Assembly (NCBI GenBank): GCA_002270565.1
Contig: NQMI01000017.1
Coordinates: 506,150 to 570,149, forward strand
From: Stenocarpella maydis
Lineage: Eukaryota; Ascomycota; Sordariomycetes; Diaporthales; Diaporthaceae
Reading direction: 5' to 3'
Length of the DNA: 64,000 nt
Part shown: in pieces, positions 11,657 to 24,326 of the stretch
How positions within the stretch are numbered: position 1 is the stretch's first letter
Layout: every line of letters begins with the position of its first letter
The notes under the pieces: generated by a model
Told to the model about the DNA's origin: nothing
Database searches by the model: none
What the model saw: the letters and a program-made list of their open reading frames with translations, nothing else
Position numbers and translations under genes: made by a program

Positions 11657-13168
11657 TCAGTCACCAACCGGACCACCCACAGCCACAGTCTCTTTCGTCA
11701 CCAACCTGAGAAGCTCGAACTCCCTGTACCGCCTCAGGTACTTGTTTCCCCGGCGGTATGCCCTGAGGGCGTGGTCCGCGTGCCTAAAGGTAAACTTCTG
11801 GCCGACCCTCTCCGTGATGACCGATGAGTCGCGGAACATGGGGTCGAAGACGAGCAGGTTGACCCCGCCGTCCCTCTGCTTCTCGATCCCGACGATGGTC
11901 ATCGAGTGGCCCGCGTGCTGGAAGTAGACGGGCGGGAGCTGCGTGCACCGCACCTTGGCCCCCGGGTCCGAGACTCCCTGCTCAAAGTACCTCTCTACCG
12001 ACGCCAGCATCTGCGCCTCGGCCATTCCCGGCTGCTCCTTGTTCTTGAAGCCCTGGGCCTCGCACGGGATACCCAGGGAGACGAACATGGCCTGGGCTTC
12101 TGGCGTCCCGATATACTTCCGCGTCCCGCTGATGCCGCCGGTCTCGATCCGGCCCTGCTTGTTGATACCCTTGTCCCACGCGGCCTCGACGAAATCCTGG
12201 ATGTCGAAGACTGAGGGCAACTTGCCGTTAAAGTGGTGCGACCCTTCGAATTTGGCCCCGATGATGTAGGAGCTGACGACCTGTATGTTCCTGTAGCCGC
12301 AGAACCCGCCCTCGCGCCGGAGCTTGGACACGTGCCACGTGCACGGGTGGCAGAGGTAGGCGTACTCGGTCGTCGGCGACTGCTCCAGCAGCTGGGCTAT
12401 CACGGGTATCACGTCGCGGCCGACGGCCTGTCCGTATTTCCGGAGGTGAGCGGCGAGCCAGTCCGGCATGCGCCGCTCGCTGTGGTACCGGCCCAGCTCG
12501 GCCTTGCCAAGCTTAACCGGCATCTTCTTGGAGATGGCGCCGTTGGCGGAGTTTGACGAGGGTGTGCTCGCACCGGTGCCGTCCGCCCTCTTGGGCCGGC
12601 GCTTGCTCGGCATGGCCAACATGTTCCTCCACGCGGCGATGGCCCACTGTTGCTTCGACTTTGGGATCTCGACGTGGGCTTCGTCGGACGGGGCGTCGCC
12701 GCTCTCCTCGTCCTCATGCGAAGACGGTGCGGAGCGGCTCCCCCCCCCGGGAGCCTGCGGCACGGGTGGTGGTTTTGGTGTTGGGGTGCGAGAGGTGGCA
12801 TTGTTCTCCTCTGCCTCTTCCGAGTGCAGCTCCAGGTGGTAGTCCAGCTCGTCCCTGGCCAGGAGCTCGGTACAGCCGTCGAGCGGGCACTCGACGTAGG
12901 TATCGCCGGCTCCGTCAGAGTCCTCTGCCGCGTTGGTTGGATGTGGAAGACCCCCATCCGGAACAAATGGGGACTTGCCGTCCTCAGGGTGGTGGGTTTC
13001 CATGTGCTAGGTGTCAAGAGTCAGCGCCACCGCCGAGGGCTCAAAGGAGCTGGAATGCCGGCGGTGCCTGTTACGGTTACGTACATACAGCATCTCATAC
13101 TCCTCGCGCCATTCGCTCGTCCACCCGCAGAAGGGGCATTCCATTGAGGAGGCTACTGGGTCCGTCAT
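11657..13168 (-). CDS. ZUP1: ZUP1/UFSP-family (C78) cysteine peptidase with C2H2 finger
   Basis: Predicted deubiquitinase of peptidase family C78 (human ZUP1/ZUFSP, fission yeast Mug105). Two exons, 13168-13085 and 13006-11657, are separated by a 78-nt intron and give 477 residues. The first exon encodes MTDPVASSMECPFCGWTSEW, and the join to HMETHHPEDGKSPF completes a C2H2 zinc finger (CPFC...HMETHH), which is strong support for the short exon. A second finger-like CPLDGCTELL...LHSE lies near residue 70. The peptidase domain fills the C-terminal half. Its nucleophile is Cys in GGFCGYRNIQ (about residue 264), the histidine is in HAGHSMTIVG (about 394) and the aspartate in LVFDPMF (about 412). 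The linker is low-complexity and rich in Pro and Ser. UFM1 itself is absent from most fungi, so ubiquitin is the likelier substrate (inference). Confidence 0.9.
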
Positions 13169-13893
13169 GATGTTTGCGTTCTTCGTTACAGGTATGAGGC
13201 CAAGGTACAGAAAGGCAGAGGGGTGCGAGGGTCATCAAATATGAAGCCGGGCCCGGGGTGCGTTGTTGATGCGTGATTGGGGGGGCCATCAGGTTATTCT
13301 TAGTGTCAGGCATTCAAGCATGTCCGGCTGTGACAGGTTCACAGCCACATGACCATGGGCCCCGGTGGTCAAGCATGCACCCGAGAGCGTGGCTGTTGAG
13401 ACGGTGTGAACATACGGCCAGTCAGTCATGGATGGATGCACTCTGGTGAGTTGGCATTTGAGTGACCAAACCAGGCGAGCCTCTCATTGCAACTCCGAAA
13501 GGGCAGGTGCGAAAAAGGCAAGGGGGTGTGCGTGGTAATTCCGAAAATGGTAGTAGCCCCTGAGGCAGCTCCACCTATGCTCCGTAATAGTGCTCAGAGG
13601 ACTCACTGAATGCACGCGGTTGTGGCGCCCGGCACAGGCTCCATCACTCTAGTCAGGCCATTTCAACACTTTAAAGCATGCGCACAACCTCTTCGTTGTT
13701 TTTTCTTCTTCCATTTTTCCATGCAGGCAAGGTATCTCTAGACAGGAAATGCTCGCATCATAGCAATAGGCTCAACTGCCTTGTCTTGGGCTCTTGGGTC
13801 AAAAATCCCCCACGTCTTTCTGATATGCCAGGCAGCCAGGGCGCCCTGCAGATAGGTACAGGCTGGCCGGCTCTTCAAGAACGGAAGCAGGAC
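13169..13893. other. intergenic region ZUP1 - SES1
   Basis: Upstream region of the ZUP1-like gene and 3' flank of SES1; both genes are on the minus strand. Nothing else was recognised. Confidence 0.6.
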
Positions 13894-15591
13894 CTAGACG
13901 GAGGCTTCCTTCAACTTCTCCGCCACCTTCTCAACGGCACCCGCCGCTGCGCCAGCCGCGTCCTTGGCCGCATCCTTGGGCCTGGTGCCCTTGTTCTCCT
14001 TGGCCTTCTGCTTCTGGGAGGTGGAGTCCTTGGGCAGCTCCTTGGTGAATGGGATGAAGTCGGGAGCGCCAGGCAAATACTTCCGCAGGGGTTCCGGCAC
14101 CCTCAGGCCCTTGAAGATGCAAGTTAGATCACGGCCTTGCGGTCAACCGGGACAGGTAGAACTTACATCCTCAGTCTGGTAGTTCTCAAGGATGCAACAC
14201 ATGGCACGCGTGGTGGCGCACAGTGTCGAGTTGAGGCAGTGGACATAGGTCTTCTTGATGTCTGTCTGCTTCTTGCTGCCGTACCTGATCTCCAGGGCCC
14301 GCGACTGGTAGTCAGTGCAGTTAGAGCAAGAGACAAGCTCCTTGTACTCGCCCTGGAATGGGAACCACGCCTCCAGGTCGTATTTCTTGGCCGCGGCATT
14401 GTTCAGGGCACCCGAGACGATGGCCACAATCTGGTATGGCAGGCCGAGAGACTTGTAGAACTCCTCCGAGGCGCCGATCATCTCGTCAAACATCTCCCAC
14501 GACTTCTCGGGGTCCGTCAGCACAAACTGCTCAACTTTTGTGAACTCGTGCACCCGGAAGATGCCCCAGGCGTCGCGGCCGTGTGCTCCCGCCTCCCGCC
14601 TGTAGCAGGTGGAGTAACCACCGTACTTGAGGGGCAGGTCCGACTTCTGCAGCCACTCGTCGGCGTGGAAGGCCGAGATGGGCTGCTCCGAGGTGGCAAT
14701 CAGGTACTTGTCGTTCTGGGGCTCTCCGTCGACGACCTTGTAGAGCTCCTCGTCAAAGTCGGAGAGCTGGGCCGTCTTGGCCATCATGCCCTTCAGCATG
14801 AACTGGGGCGCCTGCAGGGCAGTGTAGCCGCGGTTCATCAGGAACTCGAGGCCGTAGTTGATCAGGGCCTGGTTGAGGAATGTGCCCCAATTCTTTAGGA
14901 AGTAGCCACGGTGGCCCACGACCTTGGTTCCACGCTCGGGGTCGTACCCATCTATCCTGGTGAGGACCTCGTGGTGGGACAGGACATCCTTCTTCTCCGG
15001 GGTGACGCCCTCGGGGGCCCATGTCCGGATGACCTCGTTGTTTGCCTCGTCGTTGGACACTGGAACCGAGTCGTGAACGATATTGCCGATGGTGTTGAGC
15101 TTCGCCTTCAGGTCGGCCTCCTTCACGCTGGCAGAGTCGATGAGCTCCTTCTTGGACTTCTCGAGCGCCGCCTTCTCCTGGAGAAGCTCGTCCGCGTTCT
15201 CCTTGTTCTGCCAGGGGAGTCGTCAGTCTTGCTGCCCGTGATGGCGGTGGGCAGGCGGGGCTGGGCTGAGGGAGAGGCAACAAACCTTCTTCCTCATGCC
15301 GATCGCCTTCTGGGTCTCGTTGATCCTGCTGTTGAGCTGCGTCGCAGCATAGAGGGTCCTGCGGTGGTCATCCCATGCTGCAATGATCTCGTCAACAATC
15401 TCGACGGGAGCGCCACGTCGGCGTTGCGACTCCCTGTAAAATGCTTGGTCAACCTTCGTGCCTCCTCAACGACGACGACGACGACAACAGCAACACTCAG
15501 GCAACACTCAGGTCAGAGCGGTGGGCAGGACGCACTTGATCTTCTCAGGGTTTCCGCCGCGGTCGGCAATAAAGTCGTTGACGTCGAGCAT
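13894..15591 (-). CDS. SES1: seryl-tRNA synthetase, cytosolic
   Basis: Charges tRNA-Ser (class II synthetase). Four exons, 15591-15536, 15433-15286, 15207-14167 and 14109-13894, give 486 residues. The start is MLDVNDFIADRGGNPEKIK, the canonical N-terminus. Exons 1-3 encode the two-helix coiled-coil arm that grips the tRNA long variable arm (ESQRRRGAPVEIVDE to KLNTIGNIVHDSV). The catalytic core shows motif 2 (TCYRREAGAHGRDAWGIFR) and motif 3 (TLCATTRAMCCILENYQTED). The last exon gives GLRVPEPLRKYLPG and a basic Ala/Lys-rich tail typical of cytosolic fungal enzymes. The final intron uses an AAG acceptor. A TGAGTCA word about 170 bases upstream fits cross-pathway control of synthetase genes. Confidence 0.96.
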
Positions 15592-16673
15592 GTTGGGCTG
15601 TTCTCGCGGGCCCGTTTGCGCGGCCCTCTCGTTCGTTCTGGGTTGTTGAAATTTTGTTCTGTTCTGCTGGTCTTTAGTCGGCTCACAACAGTGGCATAGG
15701 TACCAGGGTACTTTGTGGTAGGCGGGGTATCATCGACTGTAGCATTGGCCGATCTCTGTTGAGTCAGAGTGGGCTTGGGCCTTGAGGGTGCTTGACCTGA
15801 AAATGTTTAGGTACCTCGGTACCTGGAGTCTTGGAGGGGCATGAGGGGTCCAATTGCAGGCAGGATGATGAGCTTCCTTTTTTTTGTTAGTCTTCACTGA
15901 TGATGGCGGGAGATGACTGTTGACCCCCCACAGACAAGTTCAGTGACTAATTCGGCCGGACTTGGCTCTGATTCTGGCTATGCTGCCAGGCTGCGTATGC
16001 AGTTGGGCGTGTGTGTCCCATTATCTACCAATTCTGAGTTGCTGGGATCATCACATGTCCCTTTTCCCCCGGGTGCCCACTTCCACACAGCCACTCTCGG
16101 GCCTGCCCTTGGGCGACCGGTGACAGGGCACGAGGAGGAGGAATGTTGACTCTTCCCAGAATGTACAGCGTAGTCTCTCCCACATTGGATCATGCTCATG
16201 ACAGCAGGACAATTCACTGCGCGTATGGGAAAATGGTAAAACTAGGGTTTTGATTTTCACCCTACACCAACATGAGTAGCAAGAATTCATGACTACTTGT
16301 TGAGAGCATGCATGCAATAGCTCTCCACCCCGCTCCCCACCACCCCCCTTCAGACATGCCTCAAAAGGCAGACCTCTCTATCTATGGATTGGATAAACGT
16401 GGTACACATCGTACAGTGAGACCTCGAAATAACCTCACCCTGGGGGCCGAAATCCCATACATAGGTAGGTCTCGGTGTTGTCAGCCGTGTCAGCCATCCG
16501 AACCCTCTTCTTTTTGTTTTCAATAACGTATTCAAGCCATGCGAATGCACGGCAGCCAGTATGCTCCCGACCATTACCAACCGGCTTCACCATGTTTGCC
16601 CTCCCTGACAGTGTACCCAGCCCCACTCAATCGGCTGCGGTCACGGTCTCGTAGACCACGCAGTCACTGCTCT
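15592..16673. other. intergenic region SES1 - RHB1
   Basis: SES1 upstream region (with TGAGTCA at 15760 and the paired GGTACCT words near 15810-15824) and RHB1 3' flank. No gene was recognised. Confidence 0.6.
15760..15766. promoter_or_regulatory. candidate Gcn4/CPC1 site upstream of SES1
   Basis: Exact TGAGTCA about 170 bases upstream of the seryl-tRNA synthetase start. Aminoacyl-tRNA synthetase genes are known members of the Gcn4/CPC1 regulon in ascomycetes. The word could occur by chance. Confidence 0.45.
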
Positions 16674-17677
16674 TCACATCACCAGGCACTTGCCACCAGC
16701 CGGAGGCTCATTGGGGTTCTGGGCCTTTTCGATCTGTGCAATGAGAAGATCAAAGCCCCGGCCTACGTTCTCGTTATAGCGAGCACTGGCCTCAGTCCAG
16801 GCGCAATTGTACTTCTCAGACAGCTTCTTTCCGTCATCTGTGCTGACCTGGCGCTGCTCGGGGCGGAGGTCACTTTTGTTGCCCACAATCACAATGGGGA
16901 CCCACTCGACGCCCTGTGAAGATGTTGTGGTGACAGTCAGCAAGTCCGTGGTTGGAAACAAGAGGACTGCCGATGCTTGGGAGGTGAGTTTGTTTGGGTT
17001 GGTGGTGATGGTGGGGTTGGGGTTGGAAGCGGCCGAGTCGGGCTTACCAGGTGGTTGAGAAGCTTCTCACGGATGACTTGAACCATCTCAAAGGACTGGA
17101 GAGAGGCAACCGAATAGACCAGCATGTAGCCGTGGATACCGATAAAGTGCTTGCTGTTCATTATGCTGTACTCATCCTACAACGAGGCAATCAAGGTCCT
17201 GGTCAGCCTCCAGGGTAGGAGAGGGCGAGGGTGGGGGCAGCTGGGAAAGGAAGACTGACCTGGCCGGCTGTGTCGATGATCTCAGTGGAGAACTCCTGGC
17301 CTTTGTACTTGATGACCTTGCTGAAGGTGTTCTCAATTGTCGGGTAGTAGCTCTCGACAAAGTGGCCGTCGACAAACTGGACGGCAAGCGAGGACTTGCC
17401 TTATGTGTGCTGTCGCGTCAGTTTCTCTCATCGCAGTTGCAAGCATGTGACAGCCACTGTCCAGCATGCGACAGCGACAGCCGGTAGCAACAAGCGCATC
17501 TCAGGCGTGAGGCAGCAAGAAGGGGTGAAAAGGCACCAAGGAGGAATTGTTGACAACCAAGCAGCCGGCCTACAAGGACACGGGCTTGACTGCGAGACGG
17601 GGGACACTTGTGGGGCTCAACTCACCAACAGATCGGCTGCCAACAATAGCAACCTTCCTTGACTTTGAGGGTGCCAT
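16674..17677 (-). CDS. RHB1: Rheb-type small GTPase (TORC1 activator)
   Basis: Ras-superfamily switch that activates TORC1 at endomembranes. Four exons, 17677-17626, 17399-17260, 17176-17048 and 16913-16674, give 186 residues. The P-loop GSRSVGKSS carries Arg where Ras has Gly12, the Rheb hallmark. The effector loop is ESYYPTIENTF, switch II is DTAGQDEYSIM, the guanine motif is NKSDL and the G5 region EASAR. The C-terminus CLVM is a CaaX prenylation box, fixing the end. The first intron is 226 nt with an AAG acceptor, and its join GSRSV-GKSS restores the P-loop exactly. The sequence fits Rheb better than Ras or Rap. Confidence 0.95.
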
Positions 17678-18744
17678 CACTCCAATGGGAATGTAACTCA
17701 GGTCCTTCCAGTCCTCGATGCCACACTTGACGGTTCTATATTTGTTGGGATCGTCTCCACCTCTAGGTGTTATCCAGAAATGAATTGGCGGCCTGAATGG
17801 GGTGAGAGGCCCGATTCAGACTGGGGGGAGGGGAAGGAGGAGTGGGAAGAAGGTGCGGTGCTTTCTCGTCGGAAGGAGGGTGTGGAAGAGGTAGGATGGA
17901 ATGTTGGTGCAAGCACTTTACGTCGATTGAATGCTACAGTGGGGTTGGGCGGCAGGCTACACACAGGGATGGGACTGACCTTCTAGAACAACTAGCGCCT
18001 AGGATATGTACCTACATACCTACCTAGGTACTTACGGCTTAGCTTTGCGCGAATGGTGAGTAAGCTACACTACCTACCTAAGCATAGGGCTAAGTAGCTA
18101 CAGTAGGGATCCAGGAACTTGAAGATGGGATGGGACTGGGCTGTGCCATATGTAGGGTAAAGGGGCTCTGCCACAACTGTCAGTGTTTGACCCTCCACAC
18201 ATCCCATATACTCTGGTACCTACCTAGGTGTAGGTAGGCAGCTTTAACACGGGCTGCCGGGCTGCATCTGCACAGCACATAAACTTGTTGCCACGGGGCC
18301 TGTTGTCACCGCGCCCAAATCTGGAATCGTCAAAACCATGCTTCACTACAATTCAACCATTTACTCAAGTAGTGCTGAGGTGGAACTGCATTCACTGGGC
18401 CAAAGTCCAGCGGCTTGCTTCTTGGTGACTTTTCTGTCTGATTGTGCATATGGGGTTTCCCAAATCGAACAAGCCCCTGGCACATGCGTCCAGAGACCAT
18501 TTCTGTATATCATAAACTTCATGACATCGTACACCAAAAAAAGGTATTAACCCACCAGTGGATCTACCAAGCCGCCCTGCAATCCTCCAATGGGGTATTA
18601 TTTTTCAAGCCAACAGGGCCCACACTGCCAGAAATGCAATCCATTCAAGGTATAACACTCCGGCGTTTCTGACGGAGCACCCCCGTGTCTTTCTCAACCA
18701 CCAACGATGCTCAAGGCAAGGAGGGCCTTCCAAAATGTTCACCC
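17678..18744. other. intergenic region RHB1 - WAPL
   Basis: RHB1 upstream region and 3' flank of the Wapl gene. It is rich in CCTACCTA/TAGGTAGG words, including the exact palindrome TACCTAGGTA at 18021-18030 and a variant near 18219-18228. No gene was recognised. Confidence 0.6.
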
Positions 18745-21341
18745 TCATGCGTAGCTTTCCAAACGCTCAACAAGACCCTGTAGCTTCGTGGTGAAGCTCG
18801 TATGCGGCGGTACTTGCCCATCCCCGAGCTGTGCAATTGCATCATCCGTCATACGGTGGAATGCGATGAACTCGCGGATCGATTCCAGCAAGGGCGTCAG
18901 ATTCCCTGCTTTTTGCATGGAGCTGAACCGCTTTCGTACTGGTTCGTAAAGCGACATGTAACCGAGCATTAATGATAGGTAACCAAAGGCGACGTTCAAC
19001 TGGGTCTTCTCCTCCGAGTCCGCCTGTGAAACACATCAGTCCAGGTTTCCCACCAGCTCGCCTGGCATCAAAAGAAGAAGGAAATGCTTACCTCGGAAGT
19101 GGCTGTGTGGTGATTAAGGAAGACCCGGACAAGCCTGTTGAGCGGTGCCTCGTTTTCATCTTGGGCACTCAAAAGAGCCCCGCCTGTATTACGATCGTGC
19201 TCTGAGAAGTTGATCAAGATGCCCGACATCAGCAGGAGCGATTCAAGGTGGGTATTGAAGACATCCGGGTCCTCGATGGCCGCCGTTGCTGTCTGAAAGG
19301 TGTCACACAGCGCATTGGCAAGCGTGTGCACAGTCCCCTTTTCTATGAACGCAGTTGCCGCGTCGTGGTTGTTATTTGCGGTGTTGAGGGTTAGCTTCAG
19401 GACTAGGAGACCAACTTCGCCGAGGCGGCCATTGCTGCGGCGGAGCGTGTTACCAAGCATGTCTGCAATGATTGGGAGATGTTTGAAAGTCCACCTGTCC
19501 CTCGACTCGGTTTGCATGGCCTGAACAGAGTAAGACTCCAGCAGCCACAGTGCCAAGTGGAAGTCTATAGACTCATCTGTGCGCGGGTACTTCCAGGAAT
19601 CGGGTTCAGACGCATCTGCCAGCAGCGAGAAGAGCTGATCTGTCACTTCAGTGGAGAAGAGTTCGCCCTCGACCGGCCCGGAGTGCTTAACAATAAGTTC
19701 CAGGGCCTTGAGAGCCAGTCTTCTGGGTGACAGCATGAACGGCGTGGTCGGTTCCCAGATGGAGAGGATGAGAAGAGACGCCTTCAGCTTCGACATTGCT
19801 TGCTGCCCGTTCCTTGACAGATTGCTTGTCCTGTCCTTGGAGATTGGTTGGATGTCTGCCGGAATTGCAAGGAGTCTTCTGAGAAGCAATGACAGGCCCT
19901 GGCCCCGGAGCTGACTCATGATATGGGTTGATGCCGTCGATGCCGCCAGGAGTGTCGTCAAGATGGCCACGAGCGCATACCCGGCAATGATGTCCGTTTC
20001 TTTGCCGACCTGCTCAAAGAGGCTCCTGTCGCCGTTGTGATCACGGAACTTGCGGACGAAGCTCTTGTCTGACATCTTCTGCGACAGCTCAACCAGGGCG
20101 TTACGCCTGCTGGATGTAGTCTTGCCGCTCGGCCGGCCGATCCGTGCCAGCAGATCTTCGATCTCGTCTGCAAACCTGCTATTCGCGCCAGCCTGTCTGA
20201 GCTCGTGTATGCTACGCACGGCTCCCTTGGTAAACGGCTCGTCGTCGTCGTCTTCATCCATATCAAACTGAGAACCGCCGGTAGGGAGGAGAGGCTCCTT
20301 CAGCCACGCGTCCTCGTCAACAGTCTCAAGGCCGCCGATCGAGCTGCCCTCGGCAAGAAGCGTCCTCCTGTTAGTGCTGCTGTAGGTCACTTTGGGACCT
20401 GTCCTCTTCTTTGCAGACTCGGACCGCCCAAAGCCCTTGGGGATCTTTGGCTCCGGCGTGCTGGGGAAAGTGGGCAGATCTTGTGGCTCTGGCGTCTGAC
20501 GAGATGCGTGAGAGCAGTCCGCAGGCTCCTCGTCCTCGTCCTCGCTTTCGTCAGCCTGAGCCGCCAGCTCATCGATCAACCTTTTTCGCTTTCGAGTTGC
20601 AGATCCATGCTGGCGTTGTGAGTCACCGGGAGTGGGGCTCATCACATTCGGAGTTGATGGTTTCTCTTGGCGGATTACTGAGATGTTGCGCGGGGTCTGG
20701 CCTGGTCGGAAGGGGATTTGCGTCTGCACGGGCTCTTTCCTAGCCTTGATGGCGCTCAGGGTCTTGATGTTCTTGGGGATTGCTGGGGAGAAGGGCACGC
20801 TCTTGGCAGGAGCGTCTCTCATTGTCGTTTCCTTTGGTGCAATTTTGGCTGGGCCACCGGAAGAGACCCGCAAGATTGATCTTGGTTTTGATGTCTTGGG
20901 GACGGTCTTTGGTGGCGCCATGGCCTCTTGGGGTGGTGACGGGAGAGACGGTGGCGGTGACGGTGGCGTCGAGTAGGCGCGCGCGCGAAAGCCTCGAGAG
21001 CCCCCATTACTGGGCGATGTCCTCCTCCTCTTCGGGTTTGGGAGCACCTTTGATTGCGCGACCGGCGCTGGCCTCGTGGGGGCCTCGGCAGCGCGGCGTT
21101 CCTTGTGCTGCTCCATCTTGCGAGCGTATTGCTTGAACTTGGGTTTGGGCAACGTGACGATCGGGCTACTAATCTCGTCGTCGTCCTGAAAGTCCCAGAT
21201 GGTGCTGGATTCAAGCGGGGCAGTAAGGCTCCGTCCATCTTTGCTCTTCTCCTCCGGGCGCGACCTCCGTCCAAAGGCCTTGCTGTACGTGGTGACGCGC
21301 CTGTTGCGGGAGAAGCCGGCGCCTTTTGGGGTGGCCGTCAT
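18745..21341 (-). CDS. WAPL: Wapl-type cohesin release factor
   Basis: Releases cohesin from chromatin together with Pds5 (Rad61/Wpl1 in yeast). Two exons, 21341-19092 and 19023-18745, with a 68-nt intron, give 842 residues. The N-terminal third is basic and rich in Pro and Ser (RRVTTYSKAFGRRSRPEEK). A conserved acidic segment, DEDAWLKEPLLPTGGSQFDM, leads into the helical WAPL domain (about residue 380 to the end), with SIHELRQAG, LLARIGRPSGKTTSSRRNAL, FLLESYS-like helices and the terminal GYLSLMLGYMSLYEPVR. I set the start at the first ATG in frame (MTATPKGAGF). The frame stays open upstream but without an ATG. The second exon carries conserved family sequence, so the intron is well supported. 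Confidence 0.92.
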
Positions 21342-22361
21342 CGTGCTCGGAGGGGGGTTGTAGCGTTCGTTTCTGATGGGAGCAGTGGTCGGGTCGGTGT
21401 CTGGATGCAATAGAACCTATGCTGATCAGGAACCGACATCTGATGGGGTGCTGAGCTCGTGCTGTTGTGGGCAGTTTATGCAAGTGCCGCCTCAACGACC
21501 CGATGAAATACGCCTACACCGCTGACGCGACCGGCAGGGACAGGTGAGAGACTGCTAATCAGCGCAGGCGATGGCATGGGCGAGGTGGTTCCGCCTTCTT
21601 ATTCCGTCTTGCAAGGCTGTTGCACGAGAATGGAGCCGTGTGGTCTGTTCGCATCTGCTGGGTGGAGTGGAGGTGCTGGAATGAGATCAATGTGCGAGCG
21701 GTTGCAACCAGGTTTTGTCTGTTGATGGATGCGACCAAAAACAAAGGCTGGGCCGACGCTCCTGGCGGTCCTGGACGTCTCGCACGCCAGGGGTCCTCTG
21801 CGCTAAGGATGCAACAATCCGTTGGAAAACGGGGGGAGGGGTCAGCCATTCCACAAGCACCCAAGCACCAAGCACCCAAGCGCACGTACCTAGGTACTTG
21901 TGTATACTACCTAACCCAAGTGATCCAGTTGACCTCCTGGCCTAGCACGCTCCAGCCCGTCCAGCCCCGCTTGCCCGCGATAGGCACTGTCGTCGAGCAG
22001 TCCTTATCACACGCTACAGGGCTAACCGACCGGCCTTTTAGCTGCGCAGGGGCTGAGGCCAGCTTCAAAAAAATAAGGGCCCGTCAACATTTGACCCGAG
22101 CACCCCTCAGTTCTCGATCAATGCAAGTATAGTTCCTCGAAGGTGAGACTTGTCCTGTCTTCTGCTTGCTCCTTTCGACAAGTACTCAGGCACGAGGGAA
22201 ATGAGAAAGAACAGGAAAAATCAAACATCAACTGCCATACCCTGAGGATCATCCCTACTACCGAGTATAGCCTTTCAGGCGCATGAACAAGTCAAATATC
22301 ACGAACCCCACCCACCTTACCGGCATTCCTGAAGCGGCGGATCACCACCTGAGCGCCCACG
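21342..22361. other. divergent intergenic region WAPL / FUR1
   Basis: Shared upstream region of two divergent genes. It contains TACCTAGGTA at 21887-21896 and AC-rich words (CCAAGCACC repeats near 21860-21880). No gene was recognised. Confidence 0.6.
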
Positions 22362-23369
<1,008 letters not shown>

Positions 23370-23757
23370 AGCGGCGCCGTCATCCCACTGGCTGGTAAAT
23401 CCCCCCAGACTCCCTTTGTTGTAAACTCCGTTCAGCGAAGCTGGGCATGCTGACATCGTCTCACAGGTAACTGATCTGTTGGTTACACGTCCATGCCCGA
23501 ATCCGAACCCTCGCATGCAGACGAGCCTGCTCCCGCAAGTGTCCCTCGGATGGCTTCCAGGTTGTGTGTATCTTGATGGAAATGCTGTGACCATCTCTCC
23601 GTCAAGCGCCTGACTACCGCAGAGGGCATCATTGCCCTCTGGGGCCACATTAAAGCATGTGTGCCCAAGTCGTCACGTCCCAGGCCCCGCTCGGTGGCGG
23701 AGGGCTTCCGCCTTGTCAAGAGTCGCCATCCGACAGCGTATTCAAGGTCTCTCTCAT
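23370..23757. other. convergent intergenic region FUR1 / ELF1
   Basis: Shared 3' region. Nothing else was recognised. Confidence 0.6.
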
Positions 23758-24326
23758 CTAGTACTCGTCGTCCGGAACAATCCCGTCCCCGCTGTATTGA
23801 TGGCCGTCGTCGCTGTTGTTGGCCGTGTCTCTGTCCTTGCGTGTGTCGCGGCTGGCCTCGGCGTAGTCCCGCACGGCTGCGCTGCCGCCATCCTTAGCAA
23901 CCTCCTCTGCGGCATCGACCCATTCACCGTAGACATCCACCGCAGCCGAGAGGTCTGTTGCGCTCATGATGGTCAGCCATGTTCGATGTGACGCCCGTAT
24001 GCCATGTCTGTATATGCGCGCGCGCGCATTGGGGGGGGGGGGTGTTGGGGGCTTGCGCGTACAGTTGACGGTGCACTGGAAGCGCTGGCCGCAGACTTTG
24101 CATTCTAGCGAGCCGATGCCGGCCTTCTTGTCGATCTTGACGGTGACGGAGTTCTCATGGTTGCAGAAGAGGCAGGTGAAGACGGTGGGGAGAGGATCGC
24201 CCTGTGAAGGCAGCGGCAAGGCTACGTTAGTCGTCGCGCAAACGAATGGAGGCGGACGGGGATACGATCGAGACCAACCCTCTTCTTGCCCTGGGGCTGG
24301 CGGGAGCTCTTCTTGCGCTTTCCCAT
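23758..24326 (-). CDS. ELF1: transcription elongation factor Elf1 (ELOF1)
   Basis: Small zinc-ribbon factor of the RNA polymerase II elongation complex, also linked to transcription-coupled repair. Three exons, 24326-24279, 24201-24063 and 23954-23758, give 127 residues. The basic N-terminus MGKRKKSSRQPQGKKR is the family start. The zinc ribbon uses CLFC and CKVC, followed by GQRFQCTVN and, after the second intron, YLSAAVDVYGEWVDAAEE, where the Tyr codon is split 1/2. The tail after about residue 88 is acidic and unconserved. Intron 2 (108 nt) carries twelve C on the sense strand and a (GC)n run. The gene is divergent from URC1. Confidence 0.94.

Noticed and set aside
14137..15699. Two long plus-strand open frames across SES1
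   Set aside because: Both are antisense to seryl-tRNA synthetase exons and run through its introns.
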